Shown here: one piece after another, positions 34,979 through 43,864 of the stretch
How positions within the stretch are numbered: position 1 is the first letter of the stretch
Layout of the letters: each line of letters begins with the position of its first letter
Assembly: GCF_001310085.1 (NCBI RefSeq)
Contig: NZ_CP012643.1
Location: 4,470,001-4,534,000, forward strand
Source of the DNA: Rufibacter tibetensis
GTDB taxonomy: Bacteria > Bacteroidota > Bacteroidia > Cytophagales > Hymenobacteraceae
Reading direction: 5' to 3'
Length of the DNA: 64,000 nt
The notes under the pieces: model-generated
The model's database searches: none
What the model was told of the DNA's origin: nothing
Seen by the model: only the letters and a program-made list of their open reading frames with translations
Translations under genes and position numbers: made by a program

Positions 34979-36733
34979 ATGGAAGGAATATTTATTTTTG
35001 AAGCGTTGCTGGTGCTCGTTATTCTGGGCTATCAGTGGCGTGTCTACAAAGCAAACCGCAGCAAGGTCGAAGAAGTTGAAACGCTATTCCCCTCAATAGA
35101 AAGCCTGTCAATTACCCGAAGAGGAGCTAACGAGAGAGACACAACTGTCCCAGTTGCAGGACCATCCCTTGAGCAGCAGTGGGACAAATTGCAGTATGGT
35201 GAGTACTTCCGGGAATTCTCGCCTACCAACCCCGTTATCAAAAGAGTAATTGCAGTAGACGCTGAAGAACTGCATATTGAGGTGCAGAACGGTGAGACGC
35301 CGTTTTACAAAATCTCAATTGAAAAGTTTAAACAGCTCCTGCGCAACGGGAACATTTTCCTGGCTTCAGTCGCACCTTTGCCAGCACCTTCTGAACCGGT
35401 TGAACAAGGCGAAACCTTTGACCTTATAGATGTCAAAAATCCTTCTCCTACCTTCCAAAAGGTGATTAAAAGTACCAATGAATACCTGCGGGTAAACAAA
35501 GGAGCGGCTGCTGATTTTGACATCTTGAAAGATGTGGCCGAGAGGTATGCTGAGGCCCAGGACAATGAGGTGCAATCTACCATAGCTACCCCGTTGTACG
35601 TGGGGTTAATAGGGACTTTCTCGGGGGTAATCATAGGTCTTTCCAGTCTGGTGTGGACCGGTTTGGGCAGTACGTCTGAGGATGGCTCGTCTTTTATCAC
35701 CGACCAAAATATTCCTTCGTTCCTGTTCGGGGTTTTGATTGCCATGGCGGGTAGTCTTTGCGGGCTGCTTTTGACCATGTTTGGGAATAACGCCCTTAAA
35801 AACGCCCGCAGCACCCGTGACCGGCTCAAGAACGATTACTATACTTTCCTGCAAACCCATTTGCTGCCTAAGCTGAACTCTGACATGGCCGCCAGTTTAG
35901 GGAACCTTAAGTCAGTGCTGGATACCTTCAACAAAGACTTTTTAGACAAGATCCTAGGCTTCCGCCCAATTGTGGAAACGCTCACTGACAACATCAGCAC
36001 CCAGAAGGAATTCATCCAGAAAATGGACGAGATCGGGTTTACTCAGATGGCGAATGCTAACCTGCTGGTGTTTGACAAGATCAAGGAAAGCGAGCGGCTG
36101 TTCATGAATTTCCTGCAGTACCAGGAAGCTCTTAACGAGTCGGTGCGGAAAGGGGGTGAGCTGACGCAAAACATTACCCAAGTGCTGAACCGATTGACCA
36201 AGTTGCAGGAAGGCTTTGACCAGGTGCCCGGCTACCTGCAGCAGCACGATGAGTCCATTCAGCGGCAAATCAACTTCTTCTCCCGCCATGAAGAGGAGCT
36301 GGATTCAATCGCGAACCGCACCGAGCAGTATTTTGACAAAGCAGCCCTAAAACTGACTGACCTGATGCAAGCTAGGCTTCAGCACCAGGAGCGAGACGCC
36401 CAGAATGCCTATGAGAAATGGGGCGAACACTTCAGGAGGCTTAATGAAGACAACATCTATCAGCGCATCCTGAACTTCATGGAGCCCTTCCAGAACCTGA
36501 CGGAACAACAAGATACTTTGAACCGGCAGCAGCAAGACATGGCCCAGGAAATCAGTAAAACAAACGAGCGCCTCTTAAGTAAAATTGACACCGACACAGA
36601 GATTCAGAAGCGACTTTTGGAGCAATTGGCCGTGTTGAACGCCAACGTGGAGAAAAGCATGGAGCCCGGACCATTAAAAGCAGCAATGGGCAAAATTTTT
36701 GGGAGCGGACAGAACCACAGAATAAAGCCATAG
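34979..36733 (+). CDS. MotA/TolQ/ExbB-type stator protein, ZorA-like
   Basis: A 584-residue membrane protein. Helix 1 is at residues 5-21. Residues 25-195 form a large extra domain. Residues 201-226 (TIATPLYVGLIGTFSGVIIG, where MotA/ExbB proteins have a GLxGTVxG motif) and 245-269 (IPSFLFGVLIAMAGSLCGLL) form the two channel helices. The remaining 300 residues are an uninterrupted alpha-helical, coiled-coil-like tail. In the Zorya anti-phage system ZorA has this same plan: MotA-type helices plus a long cytoplasmic tail, five copies around two ZorB. The domain after helix 1 is not usual for MotA. The MotB-like gene begins six bases after the stop, so the two form one unit. Confidence 0.82.
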   Translation: MEGIFIFEALLVLVILGYQWRVYKANRSKVEEVETLFPSIESLSITRRGANERDTTVPVAGPSLEQQWDKLQYGEYFREFSPTNPVIKRVIAVDAEELHIEVQNGETPFYKISIEKFKQLLRNGNIFLASVAPLPAPSEPVEQGETFDLIDVKNPSPTFQKVIKSTNEYLRVNKGAAADFDILKDVAERYAEAQDNEVQSTIATPLYVGLIGTFSGVIIGLSSLVWTGLGSTSEDGSSFITDQNIPSFLFGVLIAMAGSLCGLLLTMFGNNALKNARSTRDRLKNDYYTFLQTHLLPKLNSDMAASLGNLKSVLDTFNKDFLDKILGFRPIVETLTDNISTQKEFIQKMDEIGFTQMANANLLVFDKIKESERLFMNFLQYQEALNESVRKGGELTQNITQVLNRLTKLQEGFDQVPGYLQQHDESIQRQINFFSRHEEELDSIANRTEQYFDKAALKLTDLMQARLQHQERDAQNAYEKWGEHFRRLNEDNIYQRILNFMEPFQNLTEQQDTLNRQQQDMAQEISKTNERLLSKIDTDTEIQKRLLEQLAVLNANVEKSMEPGPLKAAMGKIFGSGQNHRIKP

Positions 36734-36739
36734 ACAATC

Positions 36740-37381
36740 ATGAATACAGAAAACAGAGACTTCTTCTGGCCTAGCTACGTGGACCTCATGACGGTGCTTT
36801 TCCTGATTATGCTGGTCTTGTTTGTGCTGAGCTTTAAGATGTTCACAGATAAGAATTCAGAGAACATCCGCAACATAGCAAGGCTGCAGGTAGAGGTTCA
36901 GGAGAAACGCAAATTAGATGAGATTAAAGCCGCATTATCCCGATTAGATGGGCGGTATTTCCAATACAATGAAAAGCACAAACGCCATGAACTCCTGGTA
37001 GATGTGTTGTTTGCCCAAAGCAGTGCCACCATTCCGCAGCGGTCACTTGCTCCATTGAGAAGAGCCGGGGAGGAACTGAGCCGCGTGATCAATTCAGTGA
37101 AGGGTTCAGATGTAAAGTATTTGATTGTAATTGACGGTCGGGCAGCAAGTTTCCCTACTGGGGATCCCAGGAACATTACCCAGCGGGAGTATGCTTTGGA
37201 ACTAAGCTACAAGCGGGCTTTGGCCTTGCTCCAGTTCTGGCGGAACGCCGGCATCAAATTCCCTAAAGATCGCATTGAACTCATCGCCTCAGGCAGTGGC
37301 TTTGAGGGAGCCGGCCGGACAGGTGACGTGCGAGATCGCCGCTTTGTGATTCAGGTTTTACCCAAAGTAGGCACTCTATAA
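36740..37381 (+). CDS. MotB/ZorB-type OmpA-domain stator protein
   Basis: A 213-residue protein. The N-terminal membrane helix carries WPSYVDLMTVLFLIMLVLFV; the Asp at residue 15 lies in the same position as the proton-carrying Asp of MotB (in YADFMTAMM). Residues 75-213 are an OmpA-like peptidoglycan-binding domain: FAQSSATIPQRSL, then ITQREYALELSYKRALALLQ, GIKFPKDRIELIASGSGFEG and the closing VRDRRFVIQVL. MotB, TolR and ZorB proteins anchor to peptidoglycan and carry protons together with MotA-type partners. This gene follows the ZorA-like gene by six bases. It closes the cluster; a strong terminator follows. Confidence 0.88.
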   Translation: MNTENRDFFWPSYVDLMTVLFLIMLVLFVLSFKMFTDKNSENIRNIARLQVEVQEKRKLDEIKAALSRLDGRYFQYNEKHKRHELLVDVLFAQSSATIPQRSLAPLRRAGEELSRVINSVKGSDVKYLIVIDGRAASFPTGDPRNITQREYALELSYKRALALLQFWRNAGIKFPKDRIELIASGSGFEGAGRTGDVRDRRFVIQVLPKVGTL

Positions 37382-37428
37382 ACCCGAGACCTAAGTAAGT
37401 AAGCATACATTGAATACATACTTCCTTT

Positions 37429-37471
37429 AATGCAGAAGCCGCTCCAACTTAGTTGGAGCGGCTTCTGCATT
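37429..37471. terminator. Bidirectional terminator, perfect 20-bp hairpin
   Basis: Arms 37429-37448 and 37452-37471 are exact reverse complements (AATGCAGAAGCCGCTCCAAC) with a three-base formal loop. It separates the stator pair from the convergent Omp85-like barrel gene. Confidence 0.9.
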
Positions 37472-37495
37472 ATTATCAGTTCATTTAAAGTAGCC

Positions 37496-38605
37496 TTAAA
37501 ATGCTTCTGCAAAGGAAAAGTAGATGTACATGCCTTGGTTTGAAAAAGCCACGTCTCCGCGTACCACCATTCCTTCTTTGTTCAATTTGTACCGCAGTCC
37601 GCCGCCACCGGCTAAATGGAACTCGTTAACCGCAAAATCAGGAATTCTCTTAGATACCTGACCTGCCCCGCCAAAAACTGCCCCGCCAATTCTTCCTTTG
37701 ATAGGAAAGCGGTAATCTACTTGCCCTACAATGGCATCCTCATCCCGGAACCTTCCTTCCAGGAAACCACGCATCACGTTCACCCCGCCAATAGGAGCGA
37801 GGAACTGAAAAGGCGCATCACCCACTGTAAACGTAAATAGACCTTGCACAGCTAACACCCCTGGCCCTATGCCAGACATGTACTTTCTGAGGTCCAGTTT
37901 ATAACGGGTGAAATTATCCTCTCCGCCTAAATACTTCCCAAAGAAGATTGCAGTGAACTGATGATAATCTCCTTTAGAAGGGGTCCAGACATTGTTCCGG
38001 CTGTCTATCATCAGCAAAGGTCCAAACCCTGAGGCAACCGTTCCTTCACTACCAACAATGGTTCTTTGCGCTAATTGACCTTCCGGCTCTACTTCAGGGA
38101 TTGTTTCTTTCTTGAACTCGTACCGGGCACCCAGGTACAGTTGCTTGAAGACTCTTTCTTCAAATTGCCCGAAGAAGTTAATGGTGCGACTGGTGTATGC
38201 TTCTTCCGCATCATCTGGTGTATTGTTCCCAATCCCGAAGAAAAAGTAGGGGTAGTCATTGTACTCCAGCTGTCCGGAAATATGTTGGCCATTGTGCTTA
38301 CGCCACACATCAGCCGCCAGAGCAGTGAGAATCTGCTTTCGGGAAGTGTACACCAGGGTAGGAGAATAAAGGTCAGGCCGGTCAGTAGGCAAAGCACCCT
38401 TTGATTTCCTGACGTGCACCAGCTTGGTACCAAACCCAAACTGAGTTTCTGGGGTGTAGTACAAGACCGGGTAGATGTTCCATTTGCGGTAAGCTGGGGC
38501 AACAGAGTCTAGGGAGGAAACCTCTGTTGGTGCCTCTTCAGAAGTTTGAGCTAAAGAGGTAAACCCTATACCGGTTAATGCCAGCAGGAGTAGTGTTGTT
38601 TTCAA
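37496..38605 (-). CDS. Omp85/D15-type outer-membrane beta-barrel protein without POTRA domains
   Basis: A 369-residue exported protein with a signal peptide (MKTTLLLLALTGIGFTSLAQ). The whole mature part is barrel-like: alternating strands such as WNIYPVLYYTPETQFGFGTK and YLGARYEFKKETIPEVEP. The GGVNVMRGFLEGRFRDE stretch has the RGF motif of the Omp85 loop that folds into the barrel. The last strand ends in Phe (IYFSFAEAF). It lacks the POTRA domains of BamA or TamA. Proteins like this are annotated as surface antigen or BamA/TamA-family proteins and have no known substrate. It faces the stator cluster and is not co-transcribed with it. Confidence 0.8.
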   Translation of the reverse strand: MKTTLLLLALTGIGFTSLAQTSEEAPTEVSSLDSVAPAYRKWNIYPVLYYTPETQFGFGTKLVHVRKSKGALPTDRPDLYSPTLVYTSRKQILTALAADVWRKHNGQHISGQLEYNDYPYFFFGIGNNTPDDAEEAYTSRTINFFGQFEERVFKQLYLGARYEFKKETIPEVEPEGQLAQRTIVGSEGTVASGFGPLLMIDSRNNVWTPSKGDYHQFTAIFFGKYLGGEDNFTRYKLDLRKYMSGIGPGVLAVQGLFTFTVGDAPFQFLAPIGGVNVMRGFLEGRFRDEDAIVGQVDYRFPIKGRIGGAVFGGAGQVSKRIPDFAVNEFHLAGGGGLRYKLNKEGMVVRGDVAFSNQGMYIYFSFAEAF

Positions 38606-38805
38606 AGGCGTATCTTGTTAACTGTATGCGCCTCTATACGTGTTTACCACAATTAAAATATACAAATACACCAGAATTATTTAATCTATATACTTGTATT
38701 ACAAAACTTAGGGCTGGTTTTTGCTTTATCTTCAGAAAACAGGCTTAAAACAATTTTACCCGTTTATCTCTTATAAGCGGTAACCTTAAGAAACTTTACA
38801 TATTC

Positions 38806-39561
38806 ATGAAAAAACATTTTTTCCTGTGGCTTCTTGTAATGGGCGTTTTAACCAGCTGTGGCTTCACAACCCCTCTTAACGCACAGTCTAAACCAGTAAG
38901 TCATGCTGCCTGGGACCAGCAACTAAAAAAGTATGTGGCTGCGAACGGAAGGGTCAACTACAAAGCCTGGAAACAGGACCGCGCTGCTCTGCAGAGTTAC
39001 CTGAAATTGCTTGGTGACAATGCGCCAAATAATAAGTGGTCACGCGTAGATCAATTGGCTTACTGGATCAATGCCTACAATGCCTTCACCGTAGAACGTA
39101 TTTTGATGGATTATCCGGTGAAAAGCATCAAAGACTTGGGCGGAAAAGTGACGTTTGTAAATACCGTCTGGGACCAGAAATTCATCAAAATTGGCGGCAA
39201 GATGTATGACCTGAACAACATTGAGCATAACATCCTGCGGAAGAAGTTTGAGGAGCCGCGTATCCACTTTGCCATTGTCTGCGCCTCAGAATCTTGCCCG
39301 CGGTTGAGAAACGAAGCGTATGTAGGTTCCAGGATCAACGCTCAGTTAGAGGAACAAACCGTTCAGTTTATCAATGATTCAACCAAGAACAAGATTTCAG
39401 CGAACCAGGCTGAGCTTTCAGAGATATTCAATTGGTTTGGTGGTGATTTCAAGAAAAAAGGCACTTTACTGCAGTTTATTAATAAATACAGCAGAACCAA
39501 AGTGAACCCTTCAGCCAAAATTAGTTTCATGAACTATGACTGGGCTTTGAACGGAATCTAA
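38806..39561 (+). CDS. DUF547 lipoprotein
   Basis: A 251-residue lipoprotein (lipobox GVLTSC, Cys about residue 18). The DUF547 domain is marked by QLAYWINAYNAFTVERILMD, YDLNNIEHNILRKKFEEPRI and HFAIVCASESCPRLRNEAY, with conserved Asn, His and Cys residues. DUF547 proteins have a cysteine-peptidase-like look in parts, but the function is unknown. It is a single gene ended by a terminator. Confidence 0.9.
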   Translation: MKKHFFLWLLVMGVLTSCGFTTPLNAQSKPVSHAAWDQQLKKYVAANGRVNYKAWKQDRAALQSYLKLLGDNAPNNKWSRVDQLAYWINAYNAFTVERILMDYPVKSIKDLGGKVTFVNTVWDQKFIKIGGKMYDLNNIEHNILRKKFEEPRIHFAIVCASESCPRLRNEAYVGSRINAQLEEQTVQFINDSTKNKISANQAELSEIFNWFGGDFKKKGTLLQFINKYSRTKVNPSAKISFMNYDWALNGI

Positions 39562-39614
39562 TCTTTGACACTTTTTTACAAAATAGCTCAAATACAGCTT
39601 ATTATATAACGTGG

Positions 39615-39634
39615 AGCCTCGCAGAAGCGAGGCT
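39615..39634 (+). terminator. Terminator after the DUF547 gene
   Basis: Arms 39615-39622 and 39627-39634 (AGCCTCGC / GCGAGGCT) with an AGAA loop, followed by TTGCTTTTTTTT. Confidence 0.88.
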
Positions 39635-39661
39635 TTGCTTTTTTTTAAGTAGTTTTCGGGT

Positions 39662-40339
39662 ATGAAGGCGGATGAATTAGTGGCAGTGACGGCCCAACAC
39701 GTAGAAAAGTTATTTGCAGGCGAAGGATCTGGCCATGATTGGTGGCATATCAGAAGAGTTTGGCAAAATGCCCTTAAAATAGGCACCCTGGAGAAGGCTG
39801 ATTTAACCCTGGTACAGTTAGGTGCGCTCCTGCATGATATTGCAGACTGGAAATTCCATGCCGGCGATGAGGAAGCCGGCCCCAGGGCAGCTACCGAATG
39901 GCTTCAGGCGCAACAAGCCCCCGAAGACCTGATTGAACAAGTGTGCCAGATCATCAGGGAAGTATCTTTTAAAGGAGCCGGCGTTGACACCACACCTTCT
40001 ACCCTGGAAGCCAAAGTGGTACAGGATGCTGACCGGCTGGACGCCATTGGCGCCATTGGCATTGGCCGGGCATTTGCTTACGGCGGATATAAGGGAAGAG
40101 AAATGTACAGTCCAGATCATGTACCTCTGCTGCATGCTTCTTTTGAAGAATATAAGAAAAATCAGGGGCCTACGCTTAACCACTTCTATGAAAAGCTCTT
40201 CCTCTTGAAAGATCGGTTGAATACTCCGGCAGGCCAACAACTCGCCCAGGAGCGACACGCCTATATGCAGCAATTTGTACAGCAATTTCTGACCGAGTGG
40301 CACGGCGAAGAGCAGCCGCCAGCAGCTTTCCATCTTTAA
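39662..40339 (+). CDS. HD-domain phosphohydrolase
   Basis: A 225-residue cytoplasmic protein of the HD superfamily. The metal-binding set is visible: His in HDWWHIRRVWQNALKIG, the HD pair in LGALLHDIADWKF, and the later Asp in VVQDADRLDAIGAIGIGRAF. Such YedJ/PhnZ-like enzymes hydrolyse phosphomonoesters or nucleotides; the substrate cannot be inferred. It ends 28 bases before the M14 peptidase-like gene. Confidence 0.92.
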   Translation: MKADELVAVTAQHVEKLFAGEGSGHDWWHIRRVWQNALKIGTLEKADLTLVQLGALLHDIADWKFHAGDEEAGPRAATEWLQAQQAPEDLIEQVCQIIREVSFKGAGVDTTPSTLEAKVVQDADRLDAIGAIGIGRAFAYGGYKGREMYSPDHVPLLHASFEEYKKNQGPTLNHFYEKLFLLKDRLNTPAGQQLAQERHAYMQQFVQQFLTEWHGEEQPPAAFHL

Positions 40340-40367
40340 CCTTTATTGGGTATTTACAGCATCTTTC

Positions 40368-42029
40368 ATGAAAAGTACACTTAAAGCTGCTTTGTTAGGA
40401 GTGGCTTTCTCAGGGGTAAGTACATTGGCAATGGCTCAGCGCGATTACCAAAGCTATGCCCAACTTACCACGCGTTTGCAAAGGCTCAGCAGCAAGTACA
40501 GCAAACTAGTCTCGCTCACTACCATCGGGAAAACCGCCACCGGCAAAGAGATCTGGATGCTGACCATGGGCCGGGACAATGCCGTGAACAAACCAGCCAT
40601 AGTCATTGCCGCTGGTTTGGAGGGAACGCAATTGGCCACCACTGAACTTGCAATGCAAATGGCCGAGCAGATGTTAGAGGCCGCCGTGCTGCAGGACTCT
40701 GTGCGGGAGCTACTGCAAACCAAAACCTTTTACATCCTGCCCAACCTTAATCCAGATGCCTCAGAGCAATATCATGAGAAGCTTAGGTGGGAACGTCTGG
40801 GAAATGCGCAGCCCATTGATGATGATAGGGACGGACGCATGTTTGAAGATCCTTTTGAGGACCTGAACAAAGATGGGCTCATTACTATGATGCGCGTAAA
40901 AAACCCAACGGGTACTTACAGGCCATCTTCTGAAGACCCCAGGGTGATGGTGAAAGCGGATGTTTCTAAAGGCGAAAAAGGAGAGTACCTTCTTTTTACG
41001 GAAGGGTTGGACAACGACAAAGACGGCAAATGGAACGAAGACCCAGAAGGAGGGGTGATGTTCAACCGCAACTTCACGTTTGACTACCCTTACTTTCAGG
41101 AAGGAGCGGGTGAGCACCCCATCTCTGAACGTGAAACAAAAGCCTTCGCTGACTTCATGTACGAAGCGAAAAATGTTTTTGCCGTTTTCCTGTTTGGTCC
41201 AGCTAACACTCTAACAGAACCATTGAAGTACGATCGGGCAAAAGCCACCAAGCGCATTATCAGCGGACCACTGGAGAAAGATGCTGCGGTGAATGACCAA
41301 ATCTCTAAGCTCTACAACAGCACTACCCAACTTAAAAATGCACCCAAAGTTGGCCCCTCCAGCGGAGATGTTTTGCAATGGGCGTACTTCCATTACGGAC
41401 GTTTCAGCTATAGTACGCCTGGTTGGTGGACTCCTAAAATTATACCTGCCAAAGATACGACTGGTGGAAAAACACCACAGAGTCCATCAGATAATGAAGA
41501 TGTAAATTTTCTTCTGTGGGCCGAAGCCAATGAGGTGATGGGCACTTTTGTAAATTGGAAAAGCTTCAAACACCCAGACTTTCCAGATCAGGAAGTGGAG
41601 ATTGGCGGACTTGCTCCTTATGTGAAACAAACACCTCCCGTGAGAATGTTAGGACCTATTGCGCAGAAGCACTTCCAGTTTTTCTCTGCTTTTGCCAAAT
41701 GGATGCCTTCGCTCCAGATAGTGAACGTCAGCTCTGAGAAAGTGGCAGGAGGCCTTACCCGCATTACCGCCGATGTCTACAACCAAGGCTCACTGCCAAC
41801 CCACTCAGAAATAGGTGATAAATCACGGTGGGTGCAGAAAGTGAAAGTGACGCTTAAGCTAAGCGAGAACCAAAAAATAGTCTCCGGAAACAAGATACAG
41901 TTAAGTAACGCAGTAGCCGGGGGCGACAAATTCCAGGTTTCCTGGCTCGTGAATGGCAAAGGGTACGTGACTCTGGAGGCGCAGAGCCCTACAGCCGGAA
42001 AACAAATTAAAGAAGTGTACCTCCGCTAG
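40368..42029 (+). CDS. M14 carboxypeptidase-like protein lacking zinc ligands
   Basis: A 553-residue exported protein (signal peptide ending STLAMAQ) with the M14 zinc-carboxypeptidase fold. It aligns well with the next gene across the domain, including the acidic EF-hand-like stretch DDDRDGRMFEDPFEDLNKDG. However, the HxxE zinc motif is replaced (AAGLEGTQLATTELAMQMAE has no His), the third zinc ligand region reads FLFGPANTL instead of SYHNNGG, and the catalytic Glu region is also changed. It therefore cannot bind zinc in the usual way and is probably a pseudoenzyme, perhaps binding peptides or regulating its neighbour. It ends nine bases before that neighbour. Confidence 0.85.
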   Translation: MKSTLKAALLGVAFSGVSTLAMAQRDYQSYAQLTTRLQRLSSKYSKLVSLTTIGKTATGKEIWMLTMGRDNAVNKPAIVIAAGLEGTQLATTELAMQMAEQMLEAAVLQDSVRELLQTKTFYILPNLNPDASEQYHEKLRWERLGNAQPIDDDRDGRMFEDPFEDLNKDGLITMMRVKNPTGTYRPSSEDPRVMVKADVSKGEKGEYLLFTEGLDNDKDGKWNEDPEGGVMFNRNFTFDYPYFQEGAGEHPISERETKAFADFMYEAKNVFAVFLFGPANTLTEPLKYDRAKATKRIISGPLEKDAAVNDQISKLYNSTTQLKNAPKVGPSSGDVLQWAYFHYGRFSYSTPGWWTPKIIPAKDTTGGKTPQSPSDNEDVNFLLWAEANEVMGTFVNWKSFKHPDFPDQEVEIGGLAPYVKQTPPVRMLGPIAQKHFQFFSAFAKWMPSLQIVNVSSEKVAGGLTRITADVYNQGSLPTHSEIGDKSRWVQKVKVTLKLSENQKIVSGNKIQLSNAVAGGDKFQVSWLVNGKGYVTLEAQSPTAGKQIKEVYLR

Positions 42030-42038
42030 AGATTGGCT

Positions 42039-43790
42039 ATGAAGAAAAGAATAATAGCAATAGCCTGCCTGTCCTTTGGAATAGCAGGTTTAGCCGGAAC
42101 CAAGGCCTTGGCCCAAACCCCTGAGCAGGTATTCAGGGCAGCCGGCACGCCGCATAACCCTAAAGTAACCGTCAGTTGGAACCGTTACTATGACTATGCC
42201 GGTTTAACCGAGATATGTGCCCAGTTAGCCAAAGCCTACCCGGACCTGGTGAAGTTGGAAACCATTGGTGACTCTTACCAGGGAAAGCGCATTTGGGCTT
42301 TAACCATCTCTGATTTTAAGACGGGTGACCCGCTGCGCAAGCCGGCCATGTACATTGACGGAAACATTCACTCAAATGAAATACAAGGTTCTGAATTTGC
42401 TTTGTACACCGCCTGGTACCTGGTAGAAAACTTTCAGGACAACAAGTTCATTCAGGAACTGCTGCAGCAGAAAACCTTTTACATCATCCCTACCATAAAT
42501 CCAGACGCCCGGGACAATTTCATGCACTCGGCCAACACTGCCCATTCCCCAAGATCGGGTATGATTCCGTTGGACGATGACGGAGATGGGTTGGTAGATG
42601 AAGACCAGCCGGATGATTTAAACAAGGACGGGCACATCACCTTCATGCGCCGCAAGTCACCCAATGGGCGATACATTCTTGATCCGCAAAACCCCTTGCG
42701 CCTGATCCCCGCCAAGCCAGATCAGCCCGGCGAATATGAGTTACTGGGGTATGAGGGCTTGGATGCCGATGGCGACGGAAGAGTGAATGAGGACCCGCCT
42801 GGCTACTATGACCCCAACCGAGACTGGGCCTGGAACTGGCAACCAGATTACATTCAGCGCGGAGCCTACAAATATCCATTTTCAATACCTGAAAACCGGG
42901 CGGTAAAAGACTTTGTGCTGCGCCACCCCAACATTGCCGGTGCCCAAAGCTACCACAATAATGGTGGCATGATTTTGCGCGGTCCAGGGGCAGAAGAAGA
43001 CCAGAATACCTATAACCAGCAAGACAATCAGGTGTATGATTTGCTGGGTAAATATGCCGAGCAGGTAATTCCAGGGTATACGTACATGGTGGTGTACAAA
43101 GACTTGTATTCAGCGTTTGGAGGAGAGTTGGACTGGTTTCATGGGGCCAGGGGCATCTTTACTTTCTCTAATGAGTTAATGTCACCCTATCTTCAATTTG
43201 ATAGAAAAACAGCCACCAACCCAGAGCGTGAAGCAGAGCAGTATGACTTCAATAAGATGCTTCTGTTTAATGATGCTTTTGTTGAATGGGTGCCATTTGA
43301 CCACCCTACCTATGGCAAAATTGAAATTGGCGGGTTCAAAAAGAATTTTCCCCGGGCACATCCTGGGTTTCTGCTAGAGGAAGATGCACACCGCAACATG
43401 GCGTTCACCGTGTACCAGGCGTACCAACTTCCTCGGCTAGAAATCAGGGAGGTTCAAACTAAAAAGCTGGCCAACGGCTTAACAGAAATCACAGCTACAG
43501 TGGCCAACACCAGAATCATTCCTACTCACTCCAGCCAAGATTTAAAACATAAGATTGAGCGACCAGATTACATCTCACTCAGAGACTCAACTGTAGTGGC
43601 CGGTATGGTGTTGGAGAATGCAGACTTGAACCTGGGCAAAGAGCAAAAACTAAACCCTGCCAGATTGGAAATACCTAATATTCCAGGAATGGGCTTCATT
43701 AAAGTCCGCTGGATTGTACTGGCGAACAAGCCCAATCTGGTGGTGGAAGTAGACAGTAGAAAAGGAGGCGTTTTGAGCAAACGCTTTTAG
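42039..43790 (+). CDS. M14 zinc carboxypeptidase
   Basis: About 583 residues, exported (signal peptide IACLSFGIAGLAGTKALAQ). Zinc ligands and catalysis are intact: DGNIHSNEIQGSEFALYTAW contains HxxE, the third His is in AGAQSYHNNGGMILRGPG, and a catalytic Glu candidate is in FTFSNELMSPYLQ. Acidic calcium-loop-like stretches (DDDGDGLVDEDQPDDLNKDG; DADGDGRVNEDPPG) mark the subfamily. It removes C-terminal residues from peptides outside the cytoplasm. The frame can be read from a TTG at 42033, but the ATG at 42039 begins the signal peptide. It follows the pseudoenzyme paralogue in the same operon. Confidence 0.9.
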   Translation: MKKRIIAIACLSFGIAGLAGTKALAQTPEQVFRAAGTPHNPKVTVSWNRYYDYAGLTEICAQLAKAYPDLVKLETIGDSYQGKRIWALTISDFKTGDPLRKPAMYIDGNIHSNEIQGSEFALYTAWYLVENFQDNKFIQELLQQKTFYIIPTINPDARDNFMHSANTAHSPRSGMIPLDDDGDGLVDEDQPDDLNKDGHITFMRRKSPNGRYILDPQNPLRLIPAKPDQPGEYELLGYEGLDADGDGRVNEDPPGYYDPNRDWAWNWQPDYIQRGAYKYPFSIPENRAVKDFVLRHPNIAGAQSYHNNGGMILRGPGAEEDQNTYNQQDNQVYDLLGKYAEQVIPGYTYMVVYKDLYSAFGGELDWFHGARGIFTFSNELMSPYLQFDRKTATNPEREAEQYDFNKMLLFNDAFVEWVPFDHPTYGKIEIGGFKKNFPRAHPGFLLEEDAHRNMAFTVYQAYQLPRLEIREVQTKKLANGLTEITATVANTRIIPTHSSQDLKHKIERPDYISLRDSTVVAGMVLENADLNLGKEQKLNPARLEIPNIPGMGFIKVRWIVLANKPNLVVEVDSRKGGVLSKRF

Positions 43791-43807
43791 GGTGAATTCA
43801 GGAAAAC

Positions 43808-43855
43808 ACCACAAAAAGAAAGGGCAGCTGTACAGCTGCCCTTTCTTTTTGTGGT
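43808..43855. terminator. Bidirectional terminator, perfect 23-bp hairpin
   Basis: Arms 43808-43830 and 43833-43855 are exact reverse complements (ACCACAAAAAGAAAGGGCAG at the outer end). The formal loop is two bases, so the tip is open in practice. It separates the M14 operon from the convergent exported-protein gene. Confidence 0.9.
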
Positions 43856-43864
43856 ATGATAGCC

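Noticed and set aside
26784..37381. Calling the cluster a Zorya type I, II or III system
   Set aside because: Only the stator pair resembles Zorya; ZorC, ZorD and ZorE-like genes are absent and other genes have no Zorya counterpart.
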